Source: Maritimibacter sp.
GTDB lineage: Bacteria > Pseudomonadota > Alphaproteobacteria > Rhodobacterales > Rhodobacteraceae
Reading direction: 5' to 3'
NCBI GenBank assembly: GCA_017792445.1
Contig: CP051232.1
Coordinates: 2,826,001 to 2,890,000 of the forward strand
Length of the DNA stretch: 64,000 nt
The position numbers were made by a program, and so were the translations under genes. Shown here one piece after another: positions 34,197-43,419 of the stretch; within the stretch, counting starts at the first letter, position 1; the number at the start of each line of letters is the position of its first letter. The notes beneath the pieces are model-generated. The model did not search any database, was not told the DNA's origin, and saw nothing but the letters and a program-made list of their open reading frames with translations.

Positions 34197-34237
34197 GTCA
34201 CGGGCTCCTTTTGCATCATGTCCGCGAAGGTCATTCC
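34196..34237 (-). other. 13-codon coupling frame between nirB and nirD
   Basis: An ATG overlapping the nirB stop (AATGA) opens the short frame MTFADMMQKEPVT, whose TGA overlaps the nirD ATG (ACATGA). It includes the nirD Shine-Dalgarno AAAGGAG. It may let ribosomes finishing nirB pass on to nirD; a peptide role is not claimed. Confidence 0.45.
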
Positions 34238-36660
34238 GCCGCCTCCAGCGTAAGGTCGGCAATCGGGGCGTACAGCCTGCGCCGGGTGGCGACGTGATCG
34301 GCCCACGGGTCCTTCTGGTAGACCGACTGCGAGATGTCGAAACGCTCGATCAGCGCGGCGCGGGTGGCGGGGTCGCCGACCTGCTCCTTGACCCAGTCCA
34401 GCCCGACCTTCGCCAGCCACTTGTAGGGTCGGTCGAGGTACTTGGCGTGTTCGCGGTACAGCTGGATGAAGGCGACGGTATAGTCGATCGCCTCTTCCTC
34501 GGTCCGGACGTCGACAAGGCGCTCGACCTCTTTCACGTCCATCCCCGCCGCGCCGCCGACGCCGATCTGATAGCCGCTGTCGACGCAGATGATGCCCACG
34601 TCCTTGCAGGTGGCCTCGGCGCAGTTGCGCGGGCAGCCCGAGACGGCGAGCTTGACCTTGTGCGGCGTCCACGAGCCCCAGAGCCTCTTCTCGAGCTTTA
34701 TCCCGAGGCCCGTGGAATCCTGGGTGCCGAACCGGCACCAGTCACTGCCCACACAGGTCTTCACCGTCCGAAGACCCTTGGAATAGGCATGGCCCGACAC
34801 CATGCCCGCGTCGTTCAGATCCGACCAGATCGCCGGCAGATCCTCTTTCTTCACGCCCAGCAGGTCGATCCGCTGGCCGCCCGTCACCTTGACCGCCGCG
34901 CCGTACTTGTCGGCGGCGTCGGCGATGGCGCGCAATTCGTTCGCGTCGGTCATGCCGCCCCACATACGGGGCATCACGCTGTAGGTGCCGTCCTTCTGGA
35001 TGTTGGCGTGATTGCGCTCGTTCACGAAGCGCGACTGCGGGTCGTCCTGATAGTCCAGCGGCCAGTCGGCCAGCAGGTAGAAGTTCACCGCTGGGCGGCA
35101 GACGTGGCAGCCGTTGACGGTCTTCCAGCCCAGTTCCTGCCAGACGGCGGGCTGGGATTTCAGTTCCTTCGACTTGATCAGGCGCCGCACATCCTCGTGC
35201 GTGAGGTCGCAGCAGCCGCAGATCGGTTGAACCGTGGGGATGACGAATTCGTCGCCCAGCGTGACCGACAGCACCTGTTCCACCAGCCCGGTGCAGGTCC
35301 CGCAGGACGCACTGGCCTTGGTGGTCGCCTTGATCGCGGCGAGGTCGGTCGCGCCGCCCTCGATCGCGGCCACGATGTCGCCCTTGCACACGCCGTTGCA
35401 GCCGCAGATCTCCGCCTCAGGCGGCAATGCTGCAACGGCTGAGAGAGGGTCCGCGGTGGCGCCTCCCTGGAAGGACGGGCCGAAGATCAGCGTGTCGCGC
35501 ATGTCCGACACGTCCTCGCCGTCGCGGATCAGGCCGAAGAACCAGTTGCTGTCGGCGGTGTCGCCGTAGAATACGGCGCCGACCAGCTTGTCGCCTTCCA
35601 GCACCAGCCGCTTGTAGACGCCGCGCGCCGGGTCGCGGAACACGATGTCCTCGCGCCCCTCGCCCTCGGCGAAGTCGCCGGCGCTGAACAGGTCGCAGCC
35701 GGTGACCTTCAGCTTGGTCGACAGCTGCTTGACCTTGAAGGTGTCCTCTTCGTCCAGCAGCGTCTTCGCCAGCACCTTGGCCTGGTCGTACAGCGGCGCG
35801 ACCAGACCGAAGAGGTTGCCTTCAAACTCGACGCATTCGCCGACGGCGAAGACCGAGGGATCGCTGGTGCGCATCTGCGCGTCGACCACGATGGCGCGGC
35901 CCATCTCAAGCCCGCTCTCTTTCGCAAGCTGAACCTGCGGGCGGATGCCCACGGCCATCACCACGATGTCGGCCGGAAGGACGGTGCCGTCTTCCAGCAG
36001 GACGCTTTCGACCTTGCCGTCACCCTGGATCATCTTGGTCGACGCCTTGGTCAGCACGGTGATGCCGCGCTTTTCGAGGTCTTTCTGCAGCAGGTAGCCC
36101 GCCGCCTCGTCCAGCTGGCGCTCCATCAGGTGACCCGACAGGTGCAGCACGGTCACGTCCATTCCGCGCATCCGCAGCGCCGCCGCGGCTTCCAGCCCCA
36201 GAAGGCCGCCGCCGATCACCACCGCGCGGCCGCCGGGGGTGCCCGAGGCCTCGGTCATGGCGGTGGTGTCCTCGAGATCGCGGAACGCCACCACGCCGGG
36301 CAGGTCGTGGCCGGGGCAGGGGATGATGAAGGCCGACGAGCCGGTGCCGAACACCAGTTTGTCGTAGGGCACTTCGCCTTTCTCGCCGACGACGACCTTG
36401 CGCTCGCGGTCGACCGAGACGACGCGCTCGCCGAAGCGGCAGGTCACCTTGTTGCCCGCGTACCAGTCGTCGTCATGGGTGACGATTTCGGCATAGCTCT
36501 TCTCGCCCGACAGGACGGGCGACAGCATGATGCGGTTGTAGTTGCCCCGAGGCTCTGCGTTGAACAGCGTGACCTCGTAGGCGTCGGGGTTCGCTTCGAA
36601 CAGCTGTTCCAGCAAGCGGCCAGAGGCCATGCCGGCGCCGATGACGACCAGTTTCTGCAT
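34231..36660 (-). CDS. nirB: Nitrite reductase (NADH) large subunit
   Basis: An 809-aa siroheme enzyme reducing nitrite to ammonium in the cytosol. An N-terminal FAD/NADH module (VVIGAGMASGRLLEQLF; later AVVIGGGLLGLEAAAALR) is followed by BFD-type [2Fe-2S] cysteines (EICGCNGVCKGDI...SASCGTCTGLVEQ), then a sulfite/nitrite reductase domain ending with the siroheme/[4Fe-4S] cysteines (SGCPRNCAEATCKDVG). A second BFD-like cluster (QPICGCCDLTHEDVRR) is also seen. The ATG at 36660 has GGAG 9 bp upstream. Confidence 0.97.
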   Translation of the reverse strand: MQKLVVIGAGMASGRLLEQLFEANPDAYEVTLFNAEPRGNYNRIMLSPVLSGEKSYAEIVTHDDDWYAGNKVTCRFGERVVSVDRERKVVVGEKGEVPYDKLVFGTGSSAFIIPCPGHDLPGVVAFRDLEDTTAMTEASGTPGGRAVVIGGGLLGLEAAAALRMRGMDVTVLHLSGHLMERQLDEAAGYLLQKDLEKRGITVLTKASTKMIQGDGKVESVLLEDGTVLPADIVVMAVGIRPQVQLAKESGLEMGRAIVVDAQMRTSDPSVFAVGECVEFEGNLFGLVAPLYDQAKVLAKTLLDEEDTFKVKQLSTKLKVTGCDLFSAGDFAEGEGREDIVFRDPARGVYKRLVLEGDKLVGAVFYGDTADSNWFFGLIRDGEDVSDMRDTLIFGPSFQGGATADPLSAVAALPPEAEICGCNGVCKGDIVAAIEGGATDLAAIKATTKASASCGTCTGLVEQVLSVTLGDEFVIPTVQPICGCCDLTHEDVRRLIKSKELKSQPAVWQELGWKTVNGCHVCRPAVNFYLLADWPLDYQDDPQSRFVNERNHANIQKDGTYSVMPRMWGGMTDANELRAIADAADKYGAAVKVTGGQRIDLLGVKKEDLPAIWSDLNDAGMVSGHAYSKGLRTVKTCVGSDWCRFGTQDSTGLGIKLEKRLWGSWTPHKVKLAVSGCPRNCAEATCKDVGIICVDSGYQIGVGGAAGMDVKEVERLVDVRTEEEAIDYTVAFIQLYREHAKYLDRPYKWLAKVGLDWVKEQVGDPATRAALIERFDISQSVYQKDPWADHVATRRRLYAPIADLTLEAAE

Positions 36661-36673
36661 GTTCCCCAACTCC

Positions 36674-37615
36674 TTACAGGTACCAAGCCACGACGTGGCT
36701 CAGCTCGCCGTCCAGGTGGATCGGCAGCGCGACCATCGAGTCATAGCCGTTCGCCAGTCCCGGCTTGCCGCCTTCGACCAGCGGCACGCCGGTGCCAAGC
36801 ACGCGGCCGATGGCGCCCTGCCACGCTTTGACGACGCGCTCGTTGCCGGCGTTGTCCGGATCCCACAGCGCGCCTTCGCGGGCGCAGATGCCGTCGATCA
36901 GCCGGGCCTCGTTCGCCGCGCCGTTTCGGGCAGAGCGGGCGTCCCAGATCTCGAACCGGCGGGCGATCGGCGTGCCCTTGGCGGACAGCAGCGTCAGCAC
37001 GAAGGTCTTGCCGCCCGGAACCGGGATCGGCAGGCCAAGGCCGGTGGTCAGCCCCGCCTTCGCCGCGCTGTCGGCGCGGATGAAGCGATAGCCCGAGCCG
37101 AGGTCGCGCATCAGGATCGGCGTTTCCGACGACCAGACGCCGCCGGGCAGGCCCTGACCGCGCGGGAAGTGGGTGTGCTGCGACACCCACTCGAAGTGCT
37201 TCGCCGCGCCGTAATAGCCGTCGTCCAGCATCAGAAGGCCGTCCTGCTCGTGCCAGACCTCGATGGCGCCGGTGCGCTCGTCGTCGTCGCCGCACAGGAC
37301 CACAAGCACCGCCTTCAGCGTCTTGCCGTCGAACACCGGGACCGCGACCGCGCTGGTCAGCCCGGCGGCGGTGGCGGCCTCGGTGCGCTTGAAGTACGAG
37401 CCGTCGAAGCCCTTCAGTACCACCGGCCGTTCCTCGGCCCATGCCTTGCCCGGCAGGCCCTCGCCCATCGCGAAGCTTTCGCGGCGCGAGGCGGCGGCGA
37501 ATTCTTCCAGCCCGCCATAGTTGCCTTCGGCCAGCTTCAGGCGGTCCCCGTCGGGAACCCAGACCTCGGTGACCTCGATGAAGGTCTTGGCGGGCGTGTC
37601 CAGAGTGGTGTCCAT
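36674..37615 (-). CDS. GAF-domain protein of the nitrate assimilation cluster
   Basis: A 313-aa soluble protein made of tandem GAF-like units: residues about 10-130 (ESFAMGEGLPGKAWAEERPVVL ... AVAVPVFDGKTLKAVLVVLCGD) and about 130-210 (PRGQGLPGGVWSSETPILMRDL ... LGLPIPVPGGKTFVLTLLSAKG). No output domain is present. It is placed between nrtCD (start overlapping its stop by one base) and nirB (14 bp), so it is translated with the pathway. It may sense a small molecule or modulate NirB; this is inference. I do not know a named family member. Confidence 0.8.
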   Translation of the reverse strand: MDTTLDTPAKTFIEVTEVWVPDGDRLKLAEGNYGGLEEFAAASRRESFAMGEGLPGKAWAEERPVVLKGFDGSYFKRTEAATAAGLTSAVAVPVFDGKTLKAVLVVLCGDDDERTGAIEVWHEQDGLLMLDDGYYGAAKHFEWVSQHTHFPRGQGLPGGVWSSETPILMRDLGSGYRFIRADSAAKAGLTTGLGLPIPVPGGKTFVLTLLSAKGTPIARRFEIWDARSARNGAANEARLIDGICAREGALWDPDNAGNERVVKAWQGAIGRVLGTGVPLVEGGKPGLANGYDSMVALPIHLDGELSHVVAWYL

Positions 37616-39312
37616 CACGCGGCTTCCTTCTTGCTGGGGGTGTCCTCGGCCTTGGCCGTCTCGGACTTGCCGTGCTTGCCGTGCTCGTATTCCTCGAGGA
37701 AGTTCAGCACCTGTTCGCGGTAGAGGTAGTAATCGGGGTGCTCGAGCAGCGCCTTGCGGGTGCGCGGGCGGGGCAGGTCGACGTTGACGATCTTGCCGAT
37801 GGTGGCCTGCGGACCGTTGGTCATCATCACGACGCGGTCGGCCAGCAGGATCGCCTCGTCGACGTCGTGGGTGACGCAGATCGCGGTAACCTTGGTGCGC
37901 GACCAGACTTCCATCAGAACTTCCTGAAGCTCCCAGCGGGTCAGGCTGTCGAGCATCCCGAAGGGTTCGTCTAGAAGGAGCAGCTTCGGCGACAGGGCGA
38001 AGGCGCGGGCGATGCCCACACGCTGCTTCATCCCGTTCGAGAGGTCGCTGGCGGGCTTGTCCATACTGTCAGCGAGACCGACCCGTTCAAGGTAATACTC
38101 AACCACATCCTGGCGTTCGGCCTGGGAGGCGCGGGGATAGACACGGTCGACTCCGACACTGACGTTCTCCTTCGCGGTGAGCCACGGGAAGAGCGAGGGC
38201 GACTGGAACACCACGGCGCGTTCGGGGTCGGCCCCCTCGACGTGGCGTCCGTCAAGGCGAATGCCGCCCTTCGAGATCGAGTTCAGGCCGGCGGCCATGG
38301 TCAGGACGGTCGACTTGCCGCAGCCCGAGTGGCCGATCAGCGAGATGAACTCGCCCTTGTTCATTTTCAGGTTGAAGTCCTCGACCACGGTCAGGGGACC
38401 CTTGGGGGTGGGGTAGACCTTGTGCAGCTGGCTGAAGTCGAGGAAGCGGTCCTCGACCATGCCCTCGGTCGCCTTAACCACCGCGCTGGGCAGGCCGTGG
38501 ATCGGGGTCACGCTCGGCAGCAGCTTCGTGCCTTCCACCTTGGACTGGATGCCCACGTCCATCAGGTAGTTGGTGACGTCGGCGCGCAGGGTCTTGAAGC
38601 CCTCGTGGTGGTTCATCTCGCCCCGGTCGCGCGGGCGCGGGATGTCGACCGTGAACTGCTCGCCCAGCGTCCCGTCGGGGTTCAGGGCGATGATCCGGTC
38701 AGCCAGCACGATGGCCTCGTCCACGTCGTTGGTGATCAGGACGCAGGTCTTCTTGTCCTGCTCCCAGATGTGTTCGATCTCGTCCGCCAGATTGGCGCGG
38801 GTCAGCGCGTCCAGCGCCGACAGCGGCTCGTCCAGCAGCAGCACCTCGGGCGACATCGCAAGGGCGCGGGCCACGTTGACGCGCTGCCGCATCCCGCCCG
38901 ACAGCTCGGCCGGACGGCGGGCGGTGGCGTGAGACAGGCCGACCATCTTGACGTAATGCGCGACCTTTTCCTCTTTCTCGGCGTTCGAGAGCTTGGGAAA
39001 GACGGTGTCCACCGCCAGCCGCACGTTGCCCGCCACCGTAAGCCACGGCATCAGCGAGTAGTTCTGGAAGATCACGCCGCGCTCGCGGCCCGGTCCCTCG
39101 ATCGGCTTGCCCTTGAAGGTGACGCTGCCGGCGGTGGGCTTTTCCAGCCCGGCCATCAGGTTGATCAGCGTCGTCTTGCCGGTGCCCGAGAAGCCGAGGA
39201 GAACGAGGAACTCGCCCTCCCGGACTTCCAGATCGATGTTCTTCAGCACGTCGGCCTTGTGGACGCCTTCGCCGAAGCTTTTGGACACGTTGTCGAACTT
39301 GAGGATGCTCAT
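37615..39312 (-). CDS. nrtCD: Nitrate ABC transporter ATP-binding protein, fused double cassette
   Basis: A 565-aa protein with two ABC domains. The first has Walker A GFSGTGKTTLI, signature LSGGMRQRVNVARALAM and Walker B VLLLDEPLSALD. The second has GHSGCGKSTVLT, signature LSNGMKQRVGIARAF and LLLLDEPFGMLD. Cyanobacteria encode NrtC and NrtD separately, with a sensor-like NrtA domain on NrtC; here both cassettes are joined and no NrtA-like domain is present, so transport inhibition must work otherwise. Confidence 0.94.
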   Translation of the reverse strand: MSILKFDNVSKSFGEGVHKADVLKNIDLEVREGEFLVLLGFSGTGKTTLINLMAGLEKPTAGSVTFKGKPIEGPGRERGVIFQNYSLMPWLTVAGNVRLAVDTVFPKLSNAEKEEKVAHYVKMVGLSHATARRPAELSGGMRQRVNVARALAMSPEVLLLDEPLSALDALTRANLADEIEHIWEQDKKTCVLITNDVDEAIVLADRIIALNPDGTLGEQFTVDIPRPRDRGEMNHHEGFKTLRADVTNYLMDVGIQSKVEGTKLLPSVTPIHGLPSAVVKATEGMVEDRFLDFSQLHKVYPTPKGPLTVVEDFNLKMNKGEFISLIGHSGCGKSTVLTMAAGLNSISKGGIRLDGRHVEGADPERAVVFQSPSLFPWLTAKENVSVGVDRVYPRASQAERQDVVEYYLERVGLADSMDKPASDLSNGMKQRVGIARAFALSPKLLLLDEPFGMLDSLTRWELQEVLMEVWSRTKVTAICVTHDVDEAILLADRVVMMTNGPQATIGKIVNVDLPRPRTRKALLEHPDYYLYREQVLNFLEEYEHGKHGKSETAKAEDTPSKKEAA

Positions 39313-39354
39313 GGCTTTACCTTTCGGTTTGTCGCTTCGCTACCTGAGCGCCGC

Positions 39355-40437
39355 TCAGCGGTTGTTCGAGAAGGTGAAGAGGGACTGCAGCGCGTACATC
39401 ACGCGATCCAGCAGGAAGCCGATGATGCCGATGGTGAAGACGGCGACCATGATCTTGGCCAGCGAGCTGGAGCTGCCGTTCTGGAATTCGTCCCAGACGA
39501 ATTTGCCCAGACCCGGGTTCTGCGCCAGCATCTCGGCCGCGATCAGAACCATCCAGCCGACACCCAGCGACAGGCGGAGACCGGTGAAGATCAGCGGCAG
39601 CGCCGAGGGCAGGACCAGCTTGGTGATCTTGGTCCAGGTGCCCATCTTCAGGACCTTCGACACGTTGATCAGGTCCTTGTCGATCGACGCCACGCCCAGC
39701 GAGGTGTTGATCAGCGTCGGCCACAGCGAACACAGGGTCACGGTGATGGCGGAGACGAGGAACGACTTGGCGAACCAGCCGTCATCGGTGGTGTAGAGCG
39801 CCGAGACGACCATCGTCACGATCGGCAGCCACGCCAGCGGCGAGACCGGCTTGAAGATCTGGATCAGCGGGTTCAGCGCCGAGTTGGCGGTGACCGAAAG
39901 ACCGGCGGCGATACCCAGCGGCACGGCGACCACGGTGGCGATCAGGAAGCCGAAGAACACGGTTTTGATCGAGGTCCAGATCTGCTCGTAGTAGCTGGGG
40001 GCGCCGGTGTAGGCGACGGTCTTGACCTCGTCCGCGCGGCCGGCCTCGATCAGCTTGGCGTTGCGCTGGGCGACCATGTCTTCGAACTTGGCTTTCTTGG
40101 CCGCCTTGGCCTGCGCGTCCTCGTGCAGGTTCACGGCTTCGGTCCAGACCTGCGACGGTCCGGGCACCGCGCCCAGCGAGGTCTGCACCTTCGGCGCCAG
40201 CGTGCCCCAAACCAGCAGGAAGCAGGCGATGGCGAGAAGCGGAACGCCCAGCAGGCGCCAGATGTCCTTGGCCTGTGCCTTGGGGTTGTCGCCGGCGGCG
40301 GCTTTCAGGATCGGGGTGATCCACGCCAGGCCAAGGACCTGGAACCATTTGTCGGCCTTGTTGATGCGGGTGAAAAGCCGGGCCTTGCGCGCTTCGCGAT
40401 CAGCGGCCCCGGCAAAGTTCGGATCGACGGTGGTCAT
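39355..40437 (-). CDS. nrtB: Nitrate ABC transporter permease
   Basis: A 360-aa permease. It has an N-terminal cytoplasmic segment of about 60 residues, a first helix (LLGVPLLAIACFLLVWGTLAP), a charged periplasmic loop (ALNxEDAQAKAAKKAKFEDMVAQ region), and then the BPD_transp_1 core with the coupling motif ASIDKDLINVSKVLKMG...ALPLIFTGLRLSLGVGW. Downstream of nrtA and separated from it by three G-rich stem-loops. Confidence 0.94.
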   Translation of the reverse strand: MTTVDPNFAGAADREARKARLFTRINKADKWFQVLGLAWITPILKAAAGDNPKAQAKDIWRLLGVPLLAIACFLLVWGTLAPKVQTSLGAVPGPSQVWTEAVNLHEDAQAKAAKKAKFEDMVAQRNAKLIEAGRADEVKTVAYTGAPSYYEQIWTSIKTVFFGFLIATVVAVPLGIAAGLSVTANSALNPLIQIFKPVSPLAWLPIVTMVVSALYTTDDGWFAKSFLVSAITVTLCSLWPTLINTSLGVASIDKDLINVSKVLKMGTWTKITKLVLPSALPLIFTGLRLSLGVGWMVLIAAEMLAQNPGLGKFVWDEFQNGSSSSLAKIMVAVFTIGIIGFLLDRVMYALQSLFTFSNNR

Positions 40438-40465
40438 TCTGGCTATCCTTGCAACGGGTTGGCGG

Positions 40466-40586
40466 AGGGAGGCCCCCTCCCTGACCCTCCCCCTTCAGGG
40501 GAGGGAAAGTCGCATGTGGCCGATGTCGTGAAAGCCACTGGCGGTGTGTGTCGCTCTCTCCCCCCACCCCGGAGGAGGGGGGAGAG
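40466..40586. repeat. Three G-rich stem-loops between nrtA and nrtB
   Basis: Hairpins: AGGGAGG/CCTCCCT (40466-40482), CCCTCCCC/GGGGAGGG (40485-40505) and CTCTCCCCCC/GGGGGGAGAG (40556-40586), all with perfect arms. The composition matches the palindromes inside nasA, so they look like copies of one dispersed element. They likely stabilise nrtA mRNA and attenuate nrtB. Confidence 0.7.
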
Positions 40587-40601
40587 ACCTGGAGGAGGGA
40601 G

Positions 40602-41969
40602 TTAGCCCTGCACCTCGTTGCCGACGATCTTCTCTTCGCCCTTCAGGCCGATCGGCAGGCTGTCGAGATAGGCGTTCGGCGTGCGGCCGTCGTAGGGAAT
40701 GCCGTCGATGATGTCCTCGGCCGGCGTGGCTTCCTTGTAGCCGTCGCTGTCCCAGGGGAAGTCTTCCTCGTTGGCGAGACCTTCGTCGACAAGCAGGCGC
40801 GCGGCTTCCAGGTAGATGTCCGGGCGATAGACCGACTTGGCGACTTCATCGTACCACTCGTCGGACTTGTGCTCGGAGATCTGACCCCAGCGGCGCATCT
40901 GGGTCAGGTACCAGACGGCGTCCGAGTAGAACGGGTAGGTCGCGTTGTAGCGGAAGAACACGTTGAAGTCGGGAACTTCGCGGACGTCGCCCTTTTCGTA
41001 TTCGAAGGTGCCAGTCATCGAGTTCGCGATGACTTCGGCGTCTGCGCCCACGTATTCCGGCTGCGACAGCATCTCGACCGCTTCCATGCGGTTGGCGTTG
41101 TCGTTCTCGTCCAGCCAGATCGCGGCGCGGATCAGCGCCTTGACGATCGCCTTCGTGGTGTTCGGGTTCTCTTCCGCGAACTCGGCGGTGATGCCGAAGA
41201 CCTTCTCGGGGTTGTTCTTCCACAGTTCGTAGTCGGTGATGACCGGCACGCCGATGCCTTTGAACACGGCCTGCTGGTTCCACGGCTCACCCACGCAGTA
41301 GCCATAGATGGTGCCGGCCTCGAGGGTGGCGGGCATCTGCGGCGGCGGGGTCACGGACAGCAGAACGTCGGCGTTGATCTGGCCGGTGATGTTCTCGGGC
41401 GAGTAGAAGCCGGGGTGCAGACCGCCAGCGGCCAGCCAGTAGCGCAGTTCGTAGTTGTGGGTCGAAACCGGGAACACCATGCCCATGTTGAAGGGCTTGC
41501 CTTCGGACTTGTACTGCTCGACCACCGGGGCCAGCGCCTCGGCCGAGATCGGGTGGATCGGCTTGCCGTCAGCGTCGGCCGGGATGTTGGGCTTCATTTC
41601 TTCCCAGACCTCGTTCGACACGGTGATGCCGTTGCCGTTCAGGTCCATCGAGAAGGGGGTGATGATGTGGGCTTCGGTGCCGAAGCCGATGGTCGCGGCC
41701 AGCGGCTGACCGGCCAGCATGTGTGCGCCGTCCAGCTGGCCGTCGATGACGCCGTCCAGCAGCACCTTCCAGTTGGCCTGGGCTTCGAGCGTGACGAACA
41801 GGCCTTCATCGAGGAAGTAGCCCTGCTCGTAGGCAACGGCGAGCGGCGCCATGTCGGTCAGTTTGATGAAGCCGAAGGTCAGCTCGTCCTTTTCCAGCTC
41901 CAGCATCTGCGCGTAGGCGCCCGATGCCAGTACCGTCGAGGCGGCGAGCGAGAGGATCAATTTCTTCAT
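40602..41969 (-). CDS. nrtA: Nitrate ABC transporter substrate-binding protein
   Basis: A 455-aa periplasmic nitrate-binding protein. The signal peptide [20 protein letters not shown] is followed by the NrtA/CmpA core ([58 protein letters not shown] in outline) and the [14 protein letters not shown] segment. The ATG at 41969 is chosen as the start of the signal peptide. It is first in the structural operon, directly after the ANTAR-type attenuator. Confidence 0.96.
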   Translation of the reverse strand: MKKLILSLAASTVLASGAYAQMLELEKDELTFGFIKLTDMAPLAVAYEQGYFLDEGLFVTLEAQANWKVLLDGVIDGQLDGAHMLAGQPLAATIGFGTEAHIITPFSMDLNGNGITVSNEVWEEMKPNIPADADGKPIHPISAEALAPVVEQYKSEGKPFNMGMVFPVSTHNYELRYWLAAGGLHPGFYSPENITGQINADVLLSVTPPPQMPATLEAGTIYGYCVGEPWNQQAVFKGIGVPVITDYELWKNNPEKVFGITAEFAEENPNTTKAIVKALIRAAIWLDENDNANRMEAVEMLSQPEYVGADAEVIANSMTGTFEYEKGDVREVPDFNVFFRYNATYPFYSDAVWYLTQMRRWGQISEHKSDEWYDEVAKSVYRPDIYLEAARLLVDEGLANEEDFPWDSDGYKEATPAEDIIDGIPYDGRTPNAYLDSLPIGLKGEEKIVGNEVQG

Positions 41970-42021
41970 GTCTGGGTCGTCCCTTGACTGCGCCCGGGAC
42001 ATTCAGGGTCCGGGGCAAACG

Positions 42022-42073
42022 AAAAAAGCCGCACGACACACCCGCCATAGGTATGGCGAGACGTCGAGCGGCT
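42022..42073 (-). terminator. Attenuator terminator in the nrtA leader
   Basis: Reading on the minus strand, AGCCGCTCGAC pairs with GTCGTGCGGCT (one mismatch), enclosing an inner hairpin CGCCATA/TATGGCG, and is followed by six U. It ends about 50 bases before the nrtA ATG, so by default it would stop transcription of the whole nrt-nir-nas operon. Confidence 0.85.
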
Positions 42074-42129
42074 GCGCTCAGATCACCCGGTCATTGGGAG
42101 AATTTCGTTGGCGGGCCCCGTTGCCTGCC
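42066..42129 (-). promoter_or_regulatory. Two-hairpin ANTAR-target RNA (NasT antitermination site)
   Basis: Hairpin 1 (42110-42129): arms GGCAGGC and GCCCGCC (one mismatch) with hexaloop AACGGG, which has the conserved A1 and G4 of ANTAR-binding RNAs. Hairpin 2 (42066-42080): TGAGC/GCTC(G) with hexaloop GCAGCC (G4 kept, A1 not). Hairpin 2 shares its 3' arm with the 5' arm of the terminator, so the two structures exclude each other. NasT is encoded just upstream. Confidence 0.8.
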
Positions 42130-42240
42130 GACACGAACCTAATTGCGGCGATTCGGCGGCGTGTTCAATTAAGATGCGTCAGGCGCGGTGGTTTGGATTG
42201 TTCCAAATTTCTGCGGTGCAGCGCGTTGCCCGATTTCGCG

Positions 42241-43419
42241 TCACTCAAAGCGTTTCGGGTCAAAAATCTGGCGGTCGAAGAACTGGTTTCGACGCAGGAA
42301 CAGGGTCCCGCCGTCCGACGCGACTGCGGTGCGCTCGGTCAGCCCGCCCTCGATCTTGGACGACGCGCCCGGCAGGTCCGCCTTCGTGCCCTTCATCGCC
42401 TCGCGGTAGATGTCGGACCGGAACGTGGCCCGGCCAAGCCGCGCCGCGGTGGCGCGGTCAAGCCCGGTGCGGGCCGCCATCTGGACCGCGATCCACTCTG
42501 CCTGACTGCGCCACGGGAAGTTGGCGGCGCCGTCGTGGAACACGATGAAGTCGGGCACTTCGCGCTGGTCGCCGGCCGAGTTGATCGTGAGTTTGCCGGT
42601 CAGTCCGCGGTCGAGGATCTCGGCATCGAGGTTCAGGTATTCCGGCCGCGCGAGGATCTCGGCGGCAAGGCCGCGGCTGCCGGGTTCGTCCAGCCAGCGC
42701 CCGGCGCGCCAGATGGCGCGGATCAGGCGACCGAGAAGGGCCTGTTCCTCTTCGGCCCAGTCGTTGCGGACGCACAGAACCTTCTCGGGCGCGAAGCTCC
42801 AGATCGCGGAGCCTGCCAGCAGCAGCGCGCCGACGCCGTTCTCGACCGCGATAGAGCCCCAGGGCGAGCCGACGCAGAAGGCGTCGATTTCGCCCGCCGC
42901 GATGGCGTCGGCCATCAAGGGGGGCGGCACCGTCTTGATCTCGACTCCTTGCGGCGCGGGCAGCCCCAGCGCGGAAAGCCAGTAGTACAGAAGTTCGGCG
43001 TGCATCGAGAACGGAAAGGGCACGCCCATGCGCAGCGGCGTCGGAGCGGCCGCGATCAGCGCGCGGCCAGCCGCGTCGGCATCCGTCAGGTCAAAGCCGT
43101 GGCCCGCGTCGCGCAGCTTGGCGGCAAGCTCGTTGCTGACGCCAAGGATGTTGCCGTTGATCGAGGTCACAGAAGCGGCGGACAGCGCCGAGCCCGCACC
43201 GCCCAGCCCCAGCGCGGTGGCGACGGGGACGGGGGACAGCATATGCGCGGCCTGCACCCGCCCGAACACCAGCATGTCGCGGATCGAGGACCACGAGGGC
43301 GCGGCCACAAGATCGAGGTCCAGCCCTTCCTGCGCGGCGAAGCCCATTTCCTGCGCGACGATCATCGGCGCGGCATCCAGAAGCGGCATGTAGGCCAGCG
43401 ACAGCCGGGTCGTGCTCAT
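42241..43419 (-). CDS. nasS: Nitrate-sensing NrtA-like protein NasS
   Basis: A 392-aa relative of NrtA/CmpA without a signal peptide, so cytosolic. Family landmarks are LAYMPLLDAAPMIVAQEMGFAAQEGL, GRVQAAHMLSPVPVA and DAFCVGSPWGSIAVENGVG. In Azotobacter and Paracoccus, NasS binds nitrate/nitrite and holds NasT inactive when nitrate is absent. Its ATG overlaps the nasT stop (ATGA), giving the equal synthesis expected for an inhibitory pair. Confidence 0.93.
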   Translation of the reverse strand: MSTTRLSLAYMPLLDAAPMIVAQEMGFAAQEGLDLDLVAAPSWSSIRDMLVFGRVQAAHMLSPVPVATALGLGGAGSALSAASVTSINGNILGVSNELAAKLRDAGHGFDLTDADAAGRALIAAAPTPLRMGVPFPFSMHAELLYYWLSALGLPAPQGVEIKTVPPPLMADAIAAGEIDAFCVGSPWGSIAVENGVGALLLAGSAIWSFAPEKVLCVRNDWAEEEQALLGRLIRAIWRAGRWLDEPGSRGLAAEILARPEYLNLDAEILDRGLTGKLTINSAGDQREVPDFIVFHDGAANFPWRSQAEWIAVQMAARTGLDRATAARLGRATFRSDIYREAMKGTKADLPGASSKIEGGLTERTAVASDGGTLFLRRNQFFDRQIFDPKRFE

